Part shown: positions 18,333 to 27,050 of the stretch, in pieces
Position numbering within the stretch: the first letter of the stretch is position 1
Layout of the letters: each line of letters starts with the position of its first letter
NCBI GenBank assembly: GCA_004213555.1
Contig: SHAP01000001.1
Location: 310,001-374,000 of the forward strand
Reading direction: 5' to 3'
Length of the DNA stretch: 64,000 bases
Source: Phycisphaeraceae bacterium
GTDB taxonomy: Bacteria; Planctomycetota; Phycisphaerae; Phycisphaerales; SM1A02
Notes under the pieces: model-generated
Seen by the model: only the letters and a program-made list of their open reading frames with translations
Told to the model about the DNA's origin: nothing
Databases searched by the model: none
Made by a program: the position numbers and the translations under genes

Positions 18333-19139
18333 GTGATCACCTTCCGCACCTTTGCCAGCGGCTCTTCGGGCAACGCGAGCCTGCTTGAACTCGACCGGAG
18401 CGACGGCGGCGTTGACCGCTACCTGTTCGATGTGGGAATCTCCCCCCGCCGGCTGACCGGCCAGTTGGAGGAACTCGATCTTGGCTGGAGCGATTTGACC
18501 GGTGTCCTCCCCTCCCATTTCGATCGTGATCATGTCCATCTCAACATGCCCAAAACACTTGCCGCCCACCAAGTGCCCACCATTTTGGAACGCGGCCAAC
18601 AGAAAGAAGCGGGCCAAGTCGGGATTCATGGCAGCCTCATGCGATTCCACGAAGGCATTTTGGATCTCTCGTCCGAAACCAAACTCCAGACGGTCCGTGT
18701 GCCTCACGACGAGCATGTGTGCTGCGCGTTCGTCGTGGAACACCGGGACTTGAAATTCGCGTTGGCCACTGATCTGGGCAACGTCCCCAAAGCCTTTTTG
18801 GATCTCGCTGCCGGGGCAGATCTTCTGGCCATCGAATCCAACCACTGCCCCGACTTGTTGGCCTCGTCAGGGCGTCCGGCATTTTTGATTGACCGCATCT
18901 CGGGCAGCCACGGCCACCTCTCCAACCAACAGTGTGTGGCGGCCGTGCAAGCGATCAGCACCAAGCAAAGCCCCAATGCCGTGGTGTTGTTGCACCTGTC
19001 GGCCGAATGCAACCACCCACATGCCATCGAAAATCTTTGGCGGGAACACCTGCCCCATCTGATGCCCAACCTGCATATTGCTCTACGGAATGAGACCACC
19101 GGACCATTCCGCCCGGGACGAGAAGCGTCGCTCTTTTAG
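18333..19139 (+). CDS. Metallo-beta-lactamase-fold hydrolase, YycJ/WalJ-like, altered metal motif
   Basis: The protein of 268 residues opens with the FASGSSGNASLLE motif typical of YycJ/WalJ-type MBL proteins and continues with LFDVGISPRRL. The metal motif should read HxHxDH, but here it is His62-Phe-Asp64-Arg-Asp66-His67, so the second histidine is aspartate. Later positions ATDLG and ESNHCPDLL also follow the family. GTG at 18333 is chosen because the conserved region begins at once. It is convergent with the unknown gene at 19136, overlapping by four bases. Activity may be altered; the family may act as 5'-exonucleases, but that is inference. Confidence 0.75.
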   Translation: MITFRTFASGSSGNASLLELDRSDGGVDRYLFDVGISPRRLTGQLEELDLGWSDLTGVLPSHFDRDHVHLNMPKTLAAHQVPTILERGQQKEAGQVGIHGSLMRFHEGILDLSSETKLQTVRVPHDEHVCCAFVVEHRDLKFALATDLGNVPKAFLDLAAGADLLAIESNHCPDLLASSGRPAFLIDRISGSHGHLSNQQCVAAVQAISTKQSPNAVVLLHLSAECNHPHAIENLWREHLPHLMPNLHIALRNETTGPFRPGREASLF

Positions 19140-19897
19140 CCAGGGACGCCGGCGTCTCGTTGCCGCTGGGCCCAATCTTTCGCGTCCATCAGAAAATGAC
19201 CAGCCGGCTGCCCCTCTTCAGACACGGGAACGATCAGCGGCATGCCCGGCACCGGTTCGTCGAGCACCGACTGCACATGGTCGGATTCGTAGCGGCCTTT
19301 ATCACTCAGTTGCCGGTAGACCTGATGGGGCACGCCCGGATGGGTGCGTTGGCATTGATCGATGGGAAGGATTTCCAGCCAAGACGGTGGTTCCGACTGG
19401 GCCCACCACGCCAGCGGCGTCCCCGGAGCCAGCAGGGTTCCCGGATGGGCGATACCCACGGTTCCTTGAGGGGCATCGAGTTCGACCATCGGCACTTCAA
19501 GCCAGCCGTCCCCATCCCACACCAGTTCGACCACTCCCGCAAATTGCGATCGTTCCAAAGCAACTTCGACGGCATGCATCGCATCCACCAGACCGGCGGG
19601 CATTGGCTCCCCCGACCAGATTGCCCCGAGTTCCTTGGACCGTTCGCGCACCCGCCATGAGGCTTGGGCACGCGCGTGGGCAATTTCACTTGGAGAGAGG
19701 CCATCGAGATCGGCGAGGGCAAATGTGATCGCCTGGATGTCGAGCCACGGGGCGCTGGAAGCCACCACTCGAGGATCTGAGCCCGGATCGCTTCGCAGGG
19801 CCTGCACATGTTGCAGCCAACGCCCCAGCAGCGCCGCCCAAACGACGGCATCAGGACCATTGGCGTTTTCGTGGTGGCTCAAACGCTCAGATCTCAA
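19136..19897 (-). CDS. Hypothetical protein
   Basis: I do not recognise this protein, at most 253 residues. It is rich in tryptophan, proline and acidic residues, has no signal peptide or membrane segment, and shows no motif I can name. The open frame starts at a TTG that overlaps the nuoG stop by 11 bases; a second TTG at 19882 is also possible. Being the next gene after nuoG on the same strand suggests co-transcription but not a shared function. Codon use looks like that of neighbouring genes, which supports it being real. Confidence 0.5.
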   Translation of the reverse strand: MRSERLSHHENANGPDAVVWAALLGRWLQHVQALRSDPGSDPRVVASSAPWLDIQAITFALADLDGLSPSEIAHARAQASWRVRERSKELGAIWSGEPMPAGLVDAMHAVEVALERSQFAGVVELVWDGDGWLEVPMVELDAPQGTVGIAHPGTLLAPGTPLAWWAQSEPPSWLEILPIDQCQRTHPGVPHQVYRQLSDKGRYESDHVQSVLDEPVPGMPLIVPVSEEGQPAGHFLMDAKDWAQRQRDAGVPG

Positions 19898-21509
19898 CCG
19901 TGGTCATGTCGCTTTCGACCGCGCGGTGCGCTTCCGGCACGACCACATTGGAAAATTGCGAAAGTCCGGCATCGGCCAAGCGTTCTCGAACCGCACATGC
20001 GTGGAAAACTTCAGCGGTGTTGCCATGAGACTCGGCCAGCAACTGCTCGGCAATCCAACCCTCGCATTTGGCAAAATCCACCGGCTTGATCGCACGTTCA
20101 AAAGCTTGCACCGTGCCCGTGGCGTTGGTGAAGCAGCCTGACTTCTCCATCCACGTGGCCCCCGGCAAAACCACCGTGGCGGCTTCTGTCAAAGGCGAAT
20201 GAAGCGTGTCCACACAAACCATGGGTTTGCCGGTGAGTTTGGTCAGGGCATCTCCTTCGCACCACGCGCTGGGGTAGTTGCCAGTGACCAAGAGGGCTTC
20301 ACAACCGTCAACGGCCTGGAGGAACTGATCCCACTCGTGCACGTCGCCAAGCGTGCCAACTGCCGCTCGAACACCTCGGGCATTGGGGGCTTTTTCTGCC
20401 CGCAGCACAAAGCCGTCCTTGAATGTCTTGTCTTCGCCATGCATAGGCACAGGTCCCAGACCAAAGACGACCTCTTGGCCAAGCGCCTGGGCGGCTTCGG
20501 CGATTCGGAACGCTTCTTCGGTGGGCAACATCGGGGACAACACCACGCCAACTTTTTTGCCTCGCAGTGTTTCGGCGGCGGTGGTGAGCGCGGTCATCCA
20601 CGCTTCGTTGGCTTGTTCGTCCTCCCAAGGGTCCATTCCGGCCACCGATGGCATGTTGATGCGATCCTCAGAATGCACGAACTTCCATCCGTAGCGGACT
20701 TCGTCGGTGATCCAGAAGCGATTGATTGCAGGATTGGGACGCGGCTTGAACCGATGCACCGAGCCTTCGGCATGCTCGATCGTGAGGTTGTCGCCACTGG
20801 CGGTCAAGCCGTCAATCGACGGCGTCTTGGTCAAGAACCACACCCGTTTTTTGAACAAGAAGTCTTTGTCCAACAACGCACCCACAGGACACAGATCCAC
20901 CACATTGGCGCTGAGTTCATTGTCGAGACCCATCCCCGGGAACACATCGATTTGCTCGGTGGCCCCTCGACCATCAACGATCAGCTCACCCGTTCCGGTG
21001 ATTTCCTGGGTGAAGCGAACACAGCGGGTGCACATGATGCAACGGTCGGAATACAGAAGAACATGTTCTCCAATGTCCTTCTTGGGGGCTTTGATCTTGG
21101 CTTCAAGGAAGCGGCTTTCGGCCCGGCCGTATTGGTAAGCGTAATCCTGAAGGTGACACTCGCCAGCCTGGTCGCACACCGGACAATCCACAGGGTGGTT
21201 GATCAACAGGTACTCCATGACGGACTTTTGGTTGCCAATGGCCTTGGGAGAATCGGTGTGCACCACCATGCCCTCGCTGCACGGCGTCTGGCAAGTTGGA
21301 ACCAATTTGGGCCAAGCTTCAAGTTTGCCCTCGTTCCGGGGATTGGGTGCCCAAACCTCCCCGAGGCAGATTCGGCAGTTGGCGACCACCGAAAGAGACT
21401 CGTGCCAGCAATAGTGCGGGATGGCTTCCTCGTTGGCCAAGGCCACTTCGAGGATGGATTGACCCTGTTCGAAGTCACACACTTTGCCATTGATTGTCAA
21501 TTGGGGCAT
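19887..21509 (-). CDS. nuoG: NADH-quinone oxidoreductase subunit G (short form)
   Basis: NuoG carries iron-sulfur clusters of the peripheral arm of complex I. The 540-residue protein begins with a ferredoxin-like 2Fe-2S domain (CWHESL, NCRICLGEV, CQTPC). It continues with CPVCDQAGECHLQ (the His/Cys cluster), CIMCTRCVRF and VDLCPVGAL for the 4Fe-4S sites, then a shortened molybdopterin-oxidoreductase-like domain. It is shorter than the roughly 900-residue E. coli protein, as in many bacteria. No other nuo gene is in the window on this strand, so it is separated from its partners here, unless they lie outside. Confidence 0.9.
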   Translation of the reverse strand: MPQLTINGKVCDFEQGQSILEVALANEEAIPHYCWHESLSVVANCRICLGEVWAPNPRNEGKLEAWPKLVPTCQTPCSEGMVVHTDSPKAIGNQKSVMEYLLINHPVDCPVCDQAGECHLQDYAYQYGRAESRFLEAKIKAPKKDIGEHVLLYSDRCIMCTRCVRFTQEITGTGELIVDGRGATEQIDVFPGMGLDNELSANVVDLCPVGALLDKDFLFKKRVWFLTKTPSIDGLTASGDNLTIEHAEGSVHRFKPRPNPAINRFWITDEVRYGWKFVHSEDRINMPSVAGMDPWEDEQANEAWMTALTTAAETLRGKKVGVVLSPMLPTEEAFRIAEAAQALGQEVVFGLGPVPMHGEDKTFKDGFVLRAEKAPNARGVRAAVGTLGDVHEWDQFLQAVDGCEALLVTGNYPSAWCEGDALTKLTGKPMVCVDTLHSPLTEAATVVLPGATWMEKSGCFTNATGTVQAFERAIKPVDFAKCEGWIAEQLLAESHGNTAEVFHACAVRERLADAGLSQFSNVVVPEAHRAVESDMTTVEI

Positions 21510-21603
21510 ACCAAGGATCCTCGCTGGGGAGACCTATGTTAGCGGTCTCCCGCGGGGACTGAACCCCCTTTGTCCCGGGGCCAACGCTAGGATGAACGAT
21601 CCA

Positions 21604-21677
21604 GTCCGAGTAGCTCAATTGGATAGAGCGCTGCCCTCCGAAGGCAGAGGTTGTGGGTTCGACCCCCGCCTCGGACG
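21604..21677 (+). tRNA. tRNA-Arg (anticodon CCG)
   Basis: The 74-nt cloverleaf has acceptor arms GTCCGAG and CTCGGAC that pair perfectly. The D-arm contains TAGCTCAATTGGATAGAGC. The anticodon stem CTGCC/GGCAG encloses the loop CTCCGAA, giving anticodon CCG, and the T-loop GGTTCGACCCC is standard. CCA is not encoded. It decodes CGG arginine codons. Confidence 0.95.
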
Positions 21678-21709
21678 CTTTCTGCCCCAACCCATCGCGG
21701 AGCCATGCC

Positions 21710-21994
21710 ATGCGAATCGCCGAGTTCCAAAAGCTCATCCGAGACCGGTACCACGCCTCAGACTCCGCCCGCGGCGTCCCGGGCACATTCTTGTGGTTGG
21801 CCGAAGAAATTGGCGAATTGGCGTCGGCTTTGGCTGATGCCGAACGGGGCCAAAAAGATGAAGACAACCTGGCCGAAGAATTCGCCGATGTTTTTGCTTG
21901 GTTGACCACAATCGCCAACATTCACGACGTGGATCTGGAAGCGGCCATTCGAGAAAAGTACATCCAAGACGGTGGTCCTGAGGGGACAAAGTGA
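21710..21994 (+). CDS. MazG-like nucleotide pyrophosphohydrolase
   Basis: This small all-alpha NTP pyrophosphatase-like protein of 94 residues probably hydrolyses nucleoside triphosphates in house-cleaning. The MazG/iMazG metal motif is visible as EEIGELASAL (EExxE) and the partner helix EEFADVFAWL (ExxD). The ATG at 21710 has GGAG 8 bases upstream; longer reading extends into the tRNA-Arg gene and is not credible. The stop overlaps the GTG start of trpA (GTGA), so both are probably translated from one message. The exact substrate is unknown. Confidence 0.85.
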   Translation: MRIAEFQKLIRDRYHASDSARGVPGTFLWLAEEIGELASALADAERGQKDEDNLAEEFADVFAWLTTIANIHDVDLEAAIREKYIQDGGPEGTK

Positions 21995-22800
21995 GCGAGC
22001 ACGCCAACAACAGAATCACTCGGATCTTCGAGGAGCACCGGCAGGCAAACACCAAAGCGTTGATGCCGTTTGTGGTCGGGGGACATCCAACGCCCGACAG
22101 CCTTCCCACTGTGATCAAGGCCATGGATGATGCCGGAGCAGACATCATCGAAATTGGGTTTCCGTTCAGCGACCCCATTGCCGACGGACCCGTGATCGCG
22201 GCGGCCATGCACGAAGCGTTGCAAAACCAAGTCACTCCCGGCAAAATTTTGGAAAGCATCAGTGCGGTTCGGCCCCATATCAAAGCCGGCTTGGTGGCCA
22301 TGCTCTCCGTGTCAATCACAGACCGGTTGGGAAGGGCCTCTTTCTTGGATCGAGCTGTCAACGCTGGACTCGATGGCGTCATCCTTCCCGATCTTGATCC
22401 CGAACAAGCGCCCGACGTCGCCAATTTGTGTGACCAGCGTGGGCTCTCCCTCGGACTGCTGGTTGGACCCGCCACCACTGGATCACGTTTGACGAGCATC
22501 CTCGACTCATGCCGGGGATTTGTGTACCTGTTGGCTCGGGCCGGCATTACTGGAGAAAGCAAAGCTGCACCAGAAGTTGAAGCCCGTGTCACAGAGTTGC
22601 GGAAGGTGACCAAGCTGCCGATCGCCTGCGGATTCGGCATCGGATCCCCCAGCCAAGTGGAGGCCGTCACCAAGCATGCCGATGCCGCGATTGTGGGCTC
22701 AGCGCTGGTGAGACGGCTCCAAAACACGACAGACCCAGCCTCCTGTGCAAGCACATTTGTGCAGGAGCTGCGGACTGGACTGGCCCAACCAGCACGGTGA
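21991..22800 (+). CDS. trpA: Tryptophan synthase alpha subunit
   Basis: TrpA cleaves indole-3-glycerol phosphate to indole and glyceraldehyde-3-phosphate and passes indole to TrpB. The 269-residue protein has the signature ALMPFVVGGHP, the catalytic glutamate in IIEIGFPFSDPIADGPVI, the aspartate of DGVILPDLD, and the phosphate-binding CGFGIGSP loop. The GTG start overlaps the upstream MazG-like stop. No trpB lies alongside, which differs from the usual trpBA pairing; it may be elsewhere in the genome. Confidence 0.95.
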   Translation: MSEHANNRITRIFEEHRQANTKALMPFVVGGHPTPDSLPTVIKAMDDAGADIIEIGFPFSDPIADGPVIAAAMHEALQNQVTPGKILESISAVRPHIKAGLVAMLSVSITDRLGRASFLDRAVNAGLDGVILPDLDPEQAPDVANLCDQRGLSLGLLVGPATTGSRLTSILDSCRGFVYLLARAGITGESKAAPEVEARVTELRKVTKLPIACGFGIGSPSQVEAVTKHADAAIVGSALVRRLQNTTDPASCASTFVQELRTGLAQPAR

Positions 22801-22809
22801 GCTGCAGCA

Positions 22810-22887
22810 GTGTTAAAATGACACAGATTGCCCATTCCGACCCCCCTAAATCGTGAGCGGTCGAGATAGGGTGTGTTGAAATAACAC
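22810..22887. repeat. Twin operator-like repeats before glnN
   Basis: Two 15-base near-identical sequences occur upstream of glnN: GTGTTAAAATGACAC at 22810-22824 and GTGTTGAAATAACAC at 22873-22887. They match at 13 of 15 positions and are 63 bases apart start to start, close to six helical turns. The second is a perfect 5-5-5 inverted repeat. They look like paired binding sites for a regulator, possibly linked to nitrogen control; the regulator is unknown. A 10-base palindrome, TTTTGCAAAA, follows at 22912-22921. Confidence 0.55.
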
Positions 22888-22988
22888 AATTTGGCCCCTC
22901 TTGCCCATTGCTTTTGCAAAAACTTTGCAGGTGGCATTTCTCGCCAAGTCAAAGCGCACCAAGATGCGGCCAATTGCAGGAGAAAAAA

Positions 22989-25133
22989 ATGCATTCGCAA
23001 ACCACCGAGCCGTCCACCAGCATTGACCCCTCAGCGTTCTTTGGACATCTGACGTTCAACACCGACGAAATGTCCAAACGTTTGCCACCCCCAGTCGCCA
23101 AAAGCCTGGCCCGAACCATCGCCAAAGGAGAGAAGCTTGACCCCTCCATTGTCGACGCTGTAGCCCTGGCGATGAAGGAATGGGCGCTCGAGCATGGGGC
23201 CACCCACTATTGCCACTGGTTCACCCCGCTGACGGGATCGACCGCGGAGAAGCACGACGCATTCCTCCACCCCTTTGGCGACGGTACCGCCGGAACACGG
23301 TTTGCTGGTGACAATCTGGCCTTCGGTGAACCCGATGCCTCTTCATTCCCCTCGGGTGGCGCGCGACAGACGTTCGAAGCCCGGGGCTACACCGCTTGGG
23401 ACGCGACCAGCCCTGCGTTCATCCTTCCCGGAGGTGGTGGCGGCACGCTTTGCATTCCATCGGTCTTCGTGTCTTACACCGGAGAAGCCCTCGACCTCAA
23501 AACCCCGTTGCTCCGCTCCATCGAAGCCGTCAGCGCGCAAGCGATGAGGATCCTGAAAATCTTTGGAACCGACGAAGGCGTCAGCCGTGTACACACCACT
23601 TTGGGCAGCGAACAAGAGTACTTCTTGGTCGACGAGCAGTTTGTAGAAGACCGGGAAGACCTGCGACTGTGCGGTCGCACCTTGTTTGGCGCGGACAGCC
23701 CCAAAGGCCACCAACTCGACGACCACTACTTCGGCACCATCCCCGAACGTGTGTTGGCATACATGAACGACGTCGAACGCCAACTGATGGAGCTTGGGAT
23801 TCCGGCGATGACGCGCCACAACGAAGTGGCACCTGGTCAGTACGAAATTGCCCCGATGTTCGAACACGCCAATGTCGCGGTCGATCACCAAATGCTGACC
23901 ATGCATGTCCTGCGCACAACCGCTCCAAACCACGGCTTCGTGTGCCTGATGCACGAAAAGCCTTTTGCTGGGGTAAACGGTTCAGGCAAGCACAACAACT
24001 GGGCCATCTGCACAGACACTGGGGTCAACTTGCTTGACCCGCAGGACGACACCCACACCAACATGCAATTCTTGGTGTTCTTGTGTGCCGTGATGAAGGC
24101 GGTCCACCAACATGGAGCGCTGCTTCGCGCCTCGGTGGCCAGCGCTGGAAACGACCACCGTTTGGGCGCCAATGAGGCACCCCCCGCCATCGTTTCCATT
24201 TTCATGGGTGAAATGCTTTCCGACATTTTGGAGCAGTTGGAATCAGGCAAAACCAAACGGACGAAAAAAGGTGGCACCTTGGAACTTGGGGCGTCCACCT
24301 TGCCGACGATTCCCCGGCACGCCGGAGACCGCAACCGCACCTCCCCGTTTGCCTTCACCGGCAACAAGTTTGAGTTCCGGGCCGTTGGCTCAACCCAACC
24401 CGTGGCATGGCCCAACACAATCGTGAACACCATCGTGGCCGAATCTTTGGATGAAATCGCTACGGATCTCGAAAAGAAACTCGGCGCCAAGCCCACACCA
24501 AAAAAAATGGAATCCACGGTTGGTGCCGTTTTGGCCAAACTGGTCAAGGACCACAAAGCCGTTGTCTTCGACGGGGATGGCTACGGCGCGCCTTGGCACC
24601 AAGAGGCCGAGGAACGCGAACTTGAGAACCTGCGCACCACCGCCGACGCGTTGCCGGCGTTGCGTCGACCCGAAGTCCTCAAGATGTTCGCCAAATACGG
24701 CGTTTTGAGCCGCGACGAAATGAAGTTGCGAGTGGAGGTGCTTCTCGAGACCTACGGCACCCAGTTGGGCATCGAAGCCCGCACCATGCTCTCCATTGGC
24801 CGAAGAGAGATTCTCCCTGCCGCGCTGCGACATCAAGCCGATCTGGCAGAAACCGCCGCCGCCACCGCGGCCGCCGGTCTGGCCGACGGCGCTGCCGCGG
24901 CCGAACTGGTGGACTTTGCTGCTGGGGTGGATGCTTTCCGGGCCAGCTTGAAAGATCTGGATGCTGCTGAAGCCAAGAGTTTGGCCGATGCGGCCAAACA
25001 TGCCGCTTTCTGTCGGGATGTGCTGATTCCTGCCATGGAAGCGGTCCGAGCAACCGCGGACAACTTGGAGAGCACCATGCCAACGGAACTCTGGCCGATG
25101 CCAAGTTACGCGACCATGCTCTTTGAACGTTGA
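22989..25133 (+). CDS. glnN: Glutamine synthetase type III
   Basis: The enzyme forms glutamine from glutamate, ammonia and ATP. At 714 residues it matches the type III (GlnN) class rather than the 470-residue type I. Motifs include [58 protein letters not shown], the [20 protein letters not shown] substrate loop, and [20 protein letters not shown]. The C-terminal third is helical and alanine-rich. I chose ATG at 22989 because AGGAG lies just upstream; 27 more residues are open but lack conserved features. The twin repeats upstream suggest regulation. Confidence 0.96.
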   Translation: MHSQTTEPSTSIDPSAFFGHLTFNTDEMSKRLPPPVAKSLARTIAKGEKLDPSIVDAVALAMKEWALEHGATHYCHWFTPLTGSTAEKHDAFLHPFGDGTAGTRFAGDNLAFGEPDASSFPSGGARQTFEARGYTAWDATSPAFILPGGGGGTLCIPSVFVSYTGEALDLKTPLLRSIEAVSAQAMRILKIFGTDEGVSRVHTTLGSEQEYFLVDEQFVEDREDLRLCGRTLFGADSPKGHQLDDHYFGTIPERVLAYMNDVERQLMELGIPAMTRHNEVAPGQYEIAPMFEHANVAVDHQMLTMHVLRTTAPNHGFVCLMHEKPFAGVNGSGKHNNWAICTDTGVNLLDPQDDTHTNMQFLVFLCAVMKAVHQHGALLRASVASAGNDHRLGANEAPPAIVSIFMGEMLSDILEQLESGKTKRTKKGGTLELGASTLPTIPRHAGDRNRTSPFAFTGNKFEFRAVGSTQPVAWPNTIVNTIVAESLDEIATDLEKKLGAKPTPKKMESTVGAVLAKLVKDHKAVVFDGDGYGAPWHQEAEERELENLRTTADALPALRRPEVLKMFAKYGVLSRDEMKLRVEVLLETYGTQLGIEARTMLSIGRREILPAALRHQADLAETAAATAAAGLADGAAAAELVDFAAGVDAFRASLKDLDAAEAKSLADAAKHAAFCRDVLIPAMEAVRATADNLESTMPTELWPMPSYATMLFER

Positions 25134-25152
25134 TCGATCTAAACGGGTCCCA

Positions 25153-25180
25153 GAACCGGCGATCTTCGGGTCGCCGGTTC
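25153..25180 (+). terminator. Hairpin downstream of glnN, likely terminator
   Basis: GAACCGGCGA and TCGCCGGTTC form perfect 10-base arms, and two further pairs (one T-G) close a TTCG tetraloop. The 12-base-pair stem begins 20 bases after the glnN stop and is followed by a pyrimidine-rich but not pure-T stretch. It probably ends glnN transcription before tig. Confidence 0.65.
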
Positions 25181-25244
25181 CCCTTCCCCTCGGCTCCCGC
25201 TACCATCTCCGGTTCCCTTTTCGGGAAAACGGAGTACGCCCAAG

Positions 25245-26618
25245 ATGTCCGAATCCGACTTTGTCGTTGCTGTCGAAGATGCTGGCCCTGCCCGCAAGCA
25301 CGTGAAAATCACCCTTCCTGCCGAAAAGGTGTCTTCACGCCTTGGAGATGCCTTGGGAGATTTGGCGGCCAACGCCACCATTCCTGGCTTCCGACGCGGT
25401 CACGCCCCAGCCAAACTGTTGGAAAAACGCTTCGGCGGTGAACTTCGCAAGGAAACCCGCGATCGACTCATCCAAGAAGGATTCCAAGAGGCCGTCGGCG
25501 GTCATGGGTTGCGACCTGTCGGTGATCCCATGCCCGTGGGTTCCATGGCCGACTTGGAAGTCAAAGATGGCGAGGACTTCAGCTTCGAACTCGAAATCGA
25601 AGTGATCCCAGATTTTGAACTCCCCGAAACCAAGGGGTTCAAGATCGACCGTCCCGTGATGGAAGTCACCGACGAACACGTCGAAGGGGAAATTGAACGG
25701 CAATGCATCCAAGCAGGCACCGTGCTCGACGTCGAAGATGTCAAAGTTGGAGACCGCCTGCTCGGAAACGGCCACGCCACCAAGGAAGGCGATGAAGAGC
25801 CCTTCTTCACCCACGACAACATCGACATCATCGTGCCCGACGCCGAGAAGGACGACGGGCGTGGACACGTCCTCGGCCTGCGAATTGATGGCCTGGCCGG
25901 AATGCTCGACGGTGTGGGCATTGGCTCCGAGCTGAACATTGATGCGGTCGGCCCCGAACACCACGAACTCGAACACATTCGTGGCAAAAAACTCACGATC
26001 AGCCTCACGGTCCACAAGATCCAGCGGATCGAATCCGCCGAAGTCAGCGATGTCTATCCGCGGTATGGCTTCCCGGATGAAGAAACCTTCCGCAGCGAAG
26101 TCCGGCGAGCCCTCGACGACCGCTTGCAAGGTGAACAACGCAACGCCATGCGTGAGCAGGCCGCAAAGCATTTGGCGGCGTCGGTCGACTTTGAGCTTCC
26201 CGAACGGTTGACCGAACAACAGTCCACCCGCCTGATCGAACGGGAACGGATGAACTTGCTTCAACGTGGCGCGCTCACGAACGACGAAATCGAAGGGCAA
26301 CTGGCTGACCTCCGGGACGCCGCCACCGACGAGACCCGCCGTCGCCTCAAACTCTCCTTCTTGCTGGCCCGCTTGGCCGAGACCAAAGAAGTTCAAGTCA
26401 CCGAAGGTGAGTTGAACGGCCGGATCCACCAAATGGCGGCATCCCAGGGCATGCGACCAGAACAAGTCAAAGGCGAACTGGAGAAATCTGGTGGCATGCA
26501 GAACTTGGCCATGCAGGTCCGGGAGCAGAAGGTGCTCGATGGCATTGTGGACGAGGCCGAACTCACCGACATCAGCGCTGAAGAATGGAACGCACGAACC
26601 GCTGCTGACAAGGCTTGA
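25245..26618 (+). CDS. tig: Trigger factor
   Basis: Trigger factor is the ribosome-bound chaperone that meets new chains at the tunnel exit. The 457-residue protein has the N-terminal ribosome-docking signature IPGFRRGHAPAKLLEKRFG, with GFRRG near residue 45. A diverged central FKBP-like domain lies at about 155-255, and a long helical C-terminal arm with many charged residues completes it. The central domain lacks the well-known PPIase core residues, so isomerase activity is doubtful. Its TGA overlaps the TTG start of the next gene. It is upstream of clpX, the classic neighbourhood, but clpP is absent. Confidence 0.9.
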   Translation: MSESDFVVAVEDAGPARKHVKITLPAEKVSSRLGDALGDLAANATIPGFRRGHAPAKLLEKRFGGELRKETRDRLIQEGFQEAVGGHGLRPVGDPMPVGSMADLEVKDGEDFSFELEIEVIPDFELPETKGFKIDRPVMEVTDEHVEGEIERQCIQAGTVLDVEDVKVGDRLLGNGHATKEGDEEPFFTHDNIDIIVPDAEKDDGRGHVLGLRIDGLAGMLDGVGIGSELNIDAVGPEHHELEHIRGKKLTISLTVHKIQRIESAEVSDVYPRYGFPDEETFRSEVRRALDDRLQGEQRNAMREQAAKHLAASVDFELPERLTEQQSTRLIERERMNLLQRGALTNDEIEGQLADLRDAATDETRRRLKLSFLLARLAETKEVQVTEGELNGRIHQMAASQGMRPEQVKGELEKSGGMQNLAMQVREQKVLDGIVDEAELTDISAEEWNARTAADKA

Positions 26619-26947
26619 ACCAGACCAACCCTGCCGATGTGTTGACACCTCTGGCGATCTTGGCCGGAGTGGCCATCGTCGGTGCTCTGGTTTTGACTTG
26701 GATCAGGCGGAAGCTCCGGGCTTCCGATGAGGCTGTCGATGGCTCCTCAGAACTGCTGAACAATCCGAATCTCGGGCTGGATGCAGAAACCCGCCAAAAA
26801 ATAGCCCGAGCCGCAGCAAACCGGGCCCTCGGTCGCGCAAACGAATCAATCGACAAAGTCGTCACCACCCGCTGTCCCCAGTGCGCAGGGGTCCGTCCAG
26901 TCGGTCAGCCGTGTCCGTGGTGCCAGGAATCCCCAGAAACAAGTTGA
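26615..26947 (+). CDS. Small membrane protein with zinc-ribbon-like tail
   Basis: The 110-residue protein starts at a TTG overlapping the tig stop by four bases. It has one transmembrane helix near residues 10-28 (LTPLAILAGVAIVGALVLTW), a basic RRKLR junction, a short helical middle, and a C-terminal CPQC-x8-CPWC motif that looks like a zinc ribbon. The topology probably puts the ribbon in the cytoplasm. I do not recognise a family. Its place between tig and clpX, where clpP often sits, hints at a link with protein quality control, but this is inference only. Confidence 0.65.
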   Translation: MNQTNPADVLTPLAILAGVAIVGALVLTWIRRKLRASDEAVDGSSELLNNPNLGLDAETRQKIARAAANRALGRANESIDKVVTTRCPQCAGVRPVGQPCPWCQESPETS

Positions 26948-26961
26948 GCCGAAGGGGAAAA

Positions 26962-27004
26962 GTCGCCGATGGCATGAGGATAAGAACCACGCTTTGTCGG
27001 CGAC
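26962..27004. repeat. Long-loop inverted repeat before clpX
   Basis: GTCGCCGA and TCGGCGAC form 8-base arms separated by 27 bases, in the 103-base gap between the small membrane protein and clpX. It could be a transcription terminator, an RNA structure or a protein-binding site. The long loop and absence of a T-tract make a terminator less likely. Confidence 0.3.
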
Positions 27005-27050
27005 CTACAATGCGTTTGTCTTCAAACGATTATCCCTAGGACTCCCCTGA

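Noticed and set aside
20199-21542. Antisense frame of 447 codons opposite nuoG
   Set aside because: It mirrors the codon structure of nuoG and has no recognisable protein features.
25335-26648. Long antisense frame of 437 codons opposite trigger factor
   Set aside because: Long antisense frames are expected in this GC-rich sequence; the plus-strand product is clearly trigger factor.
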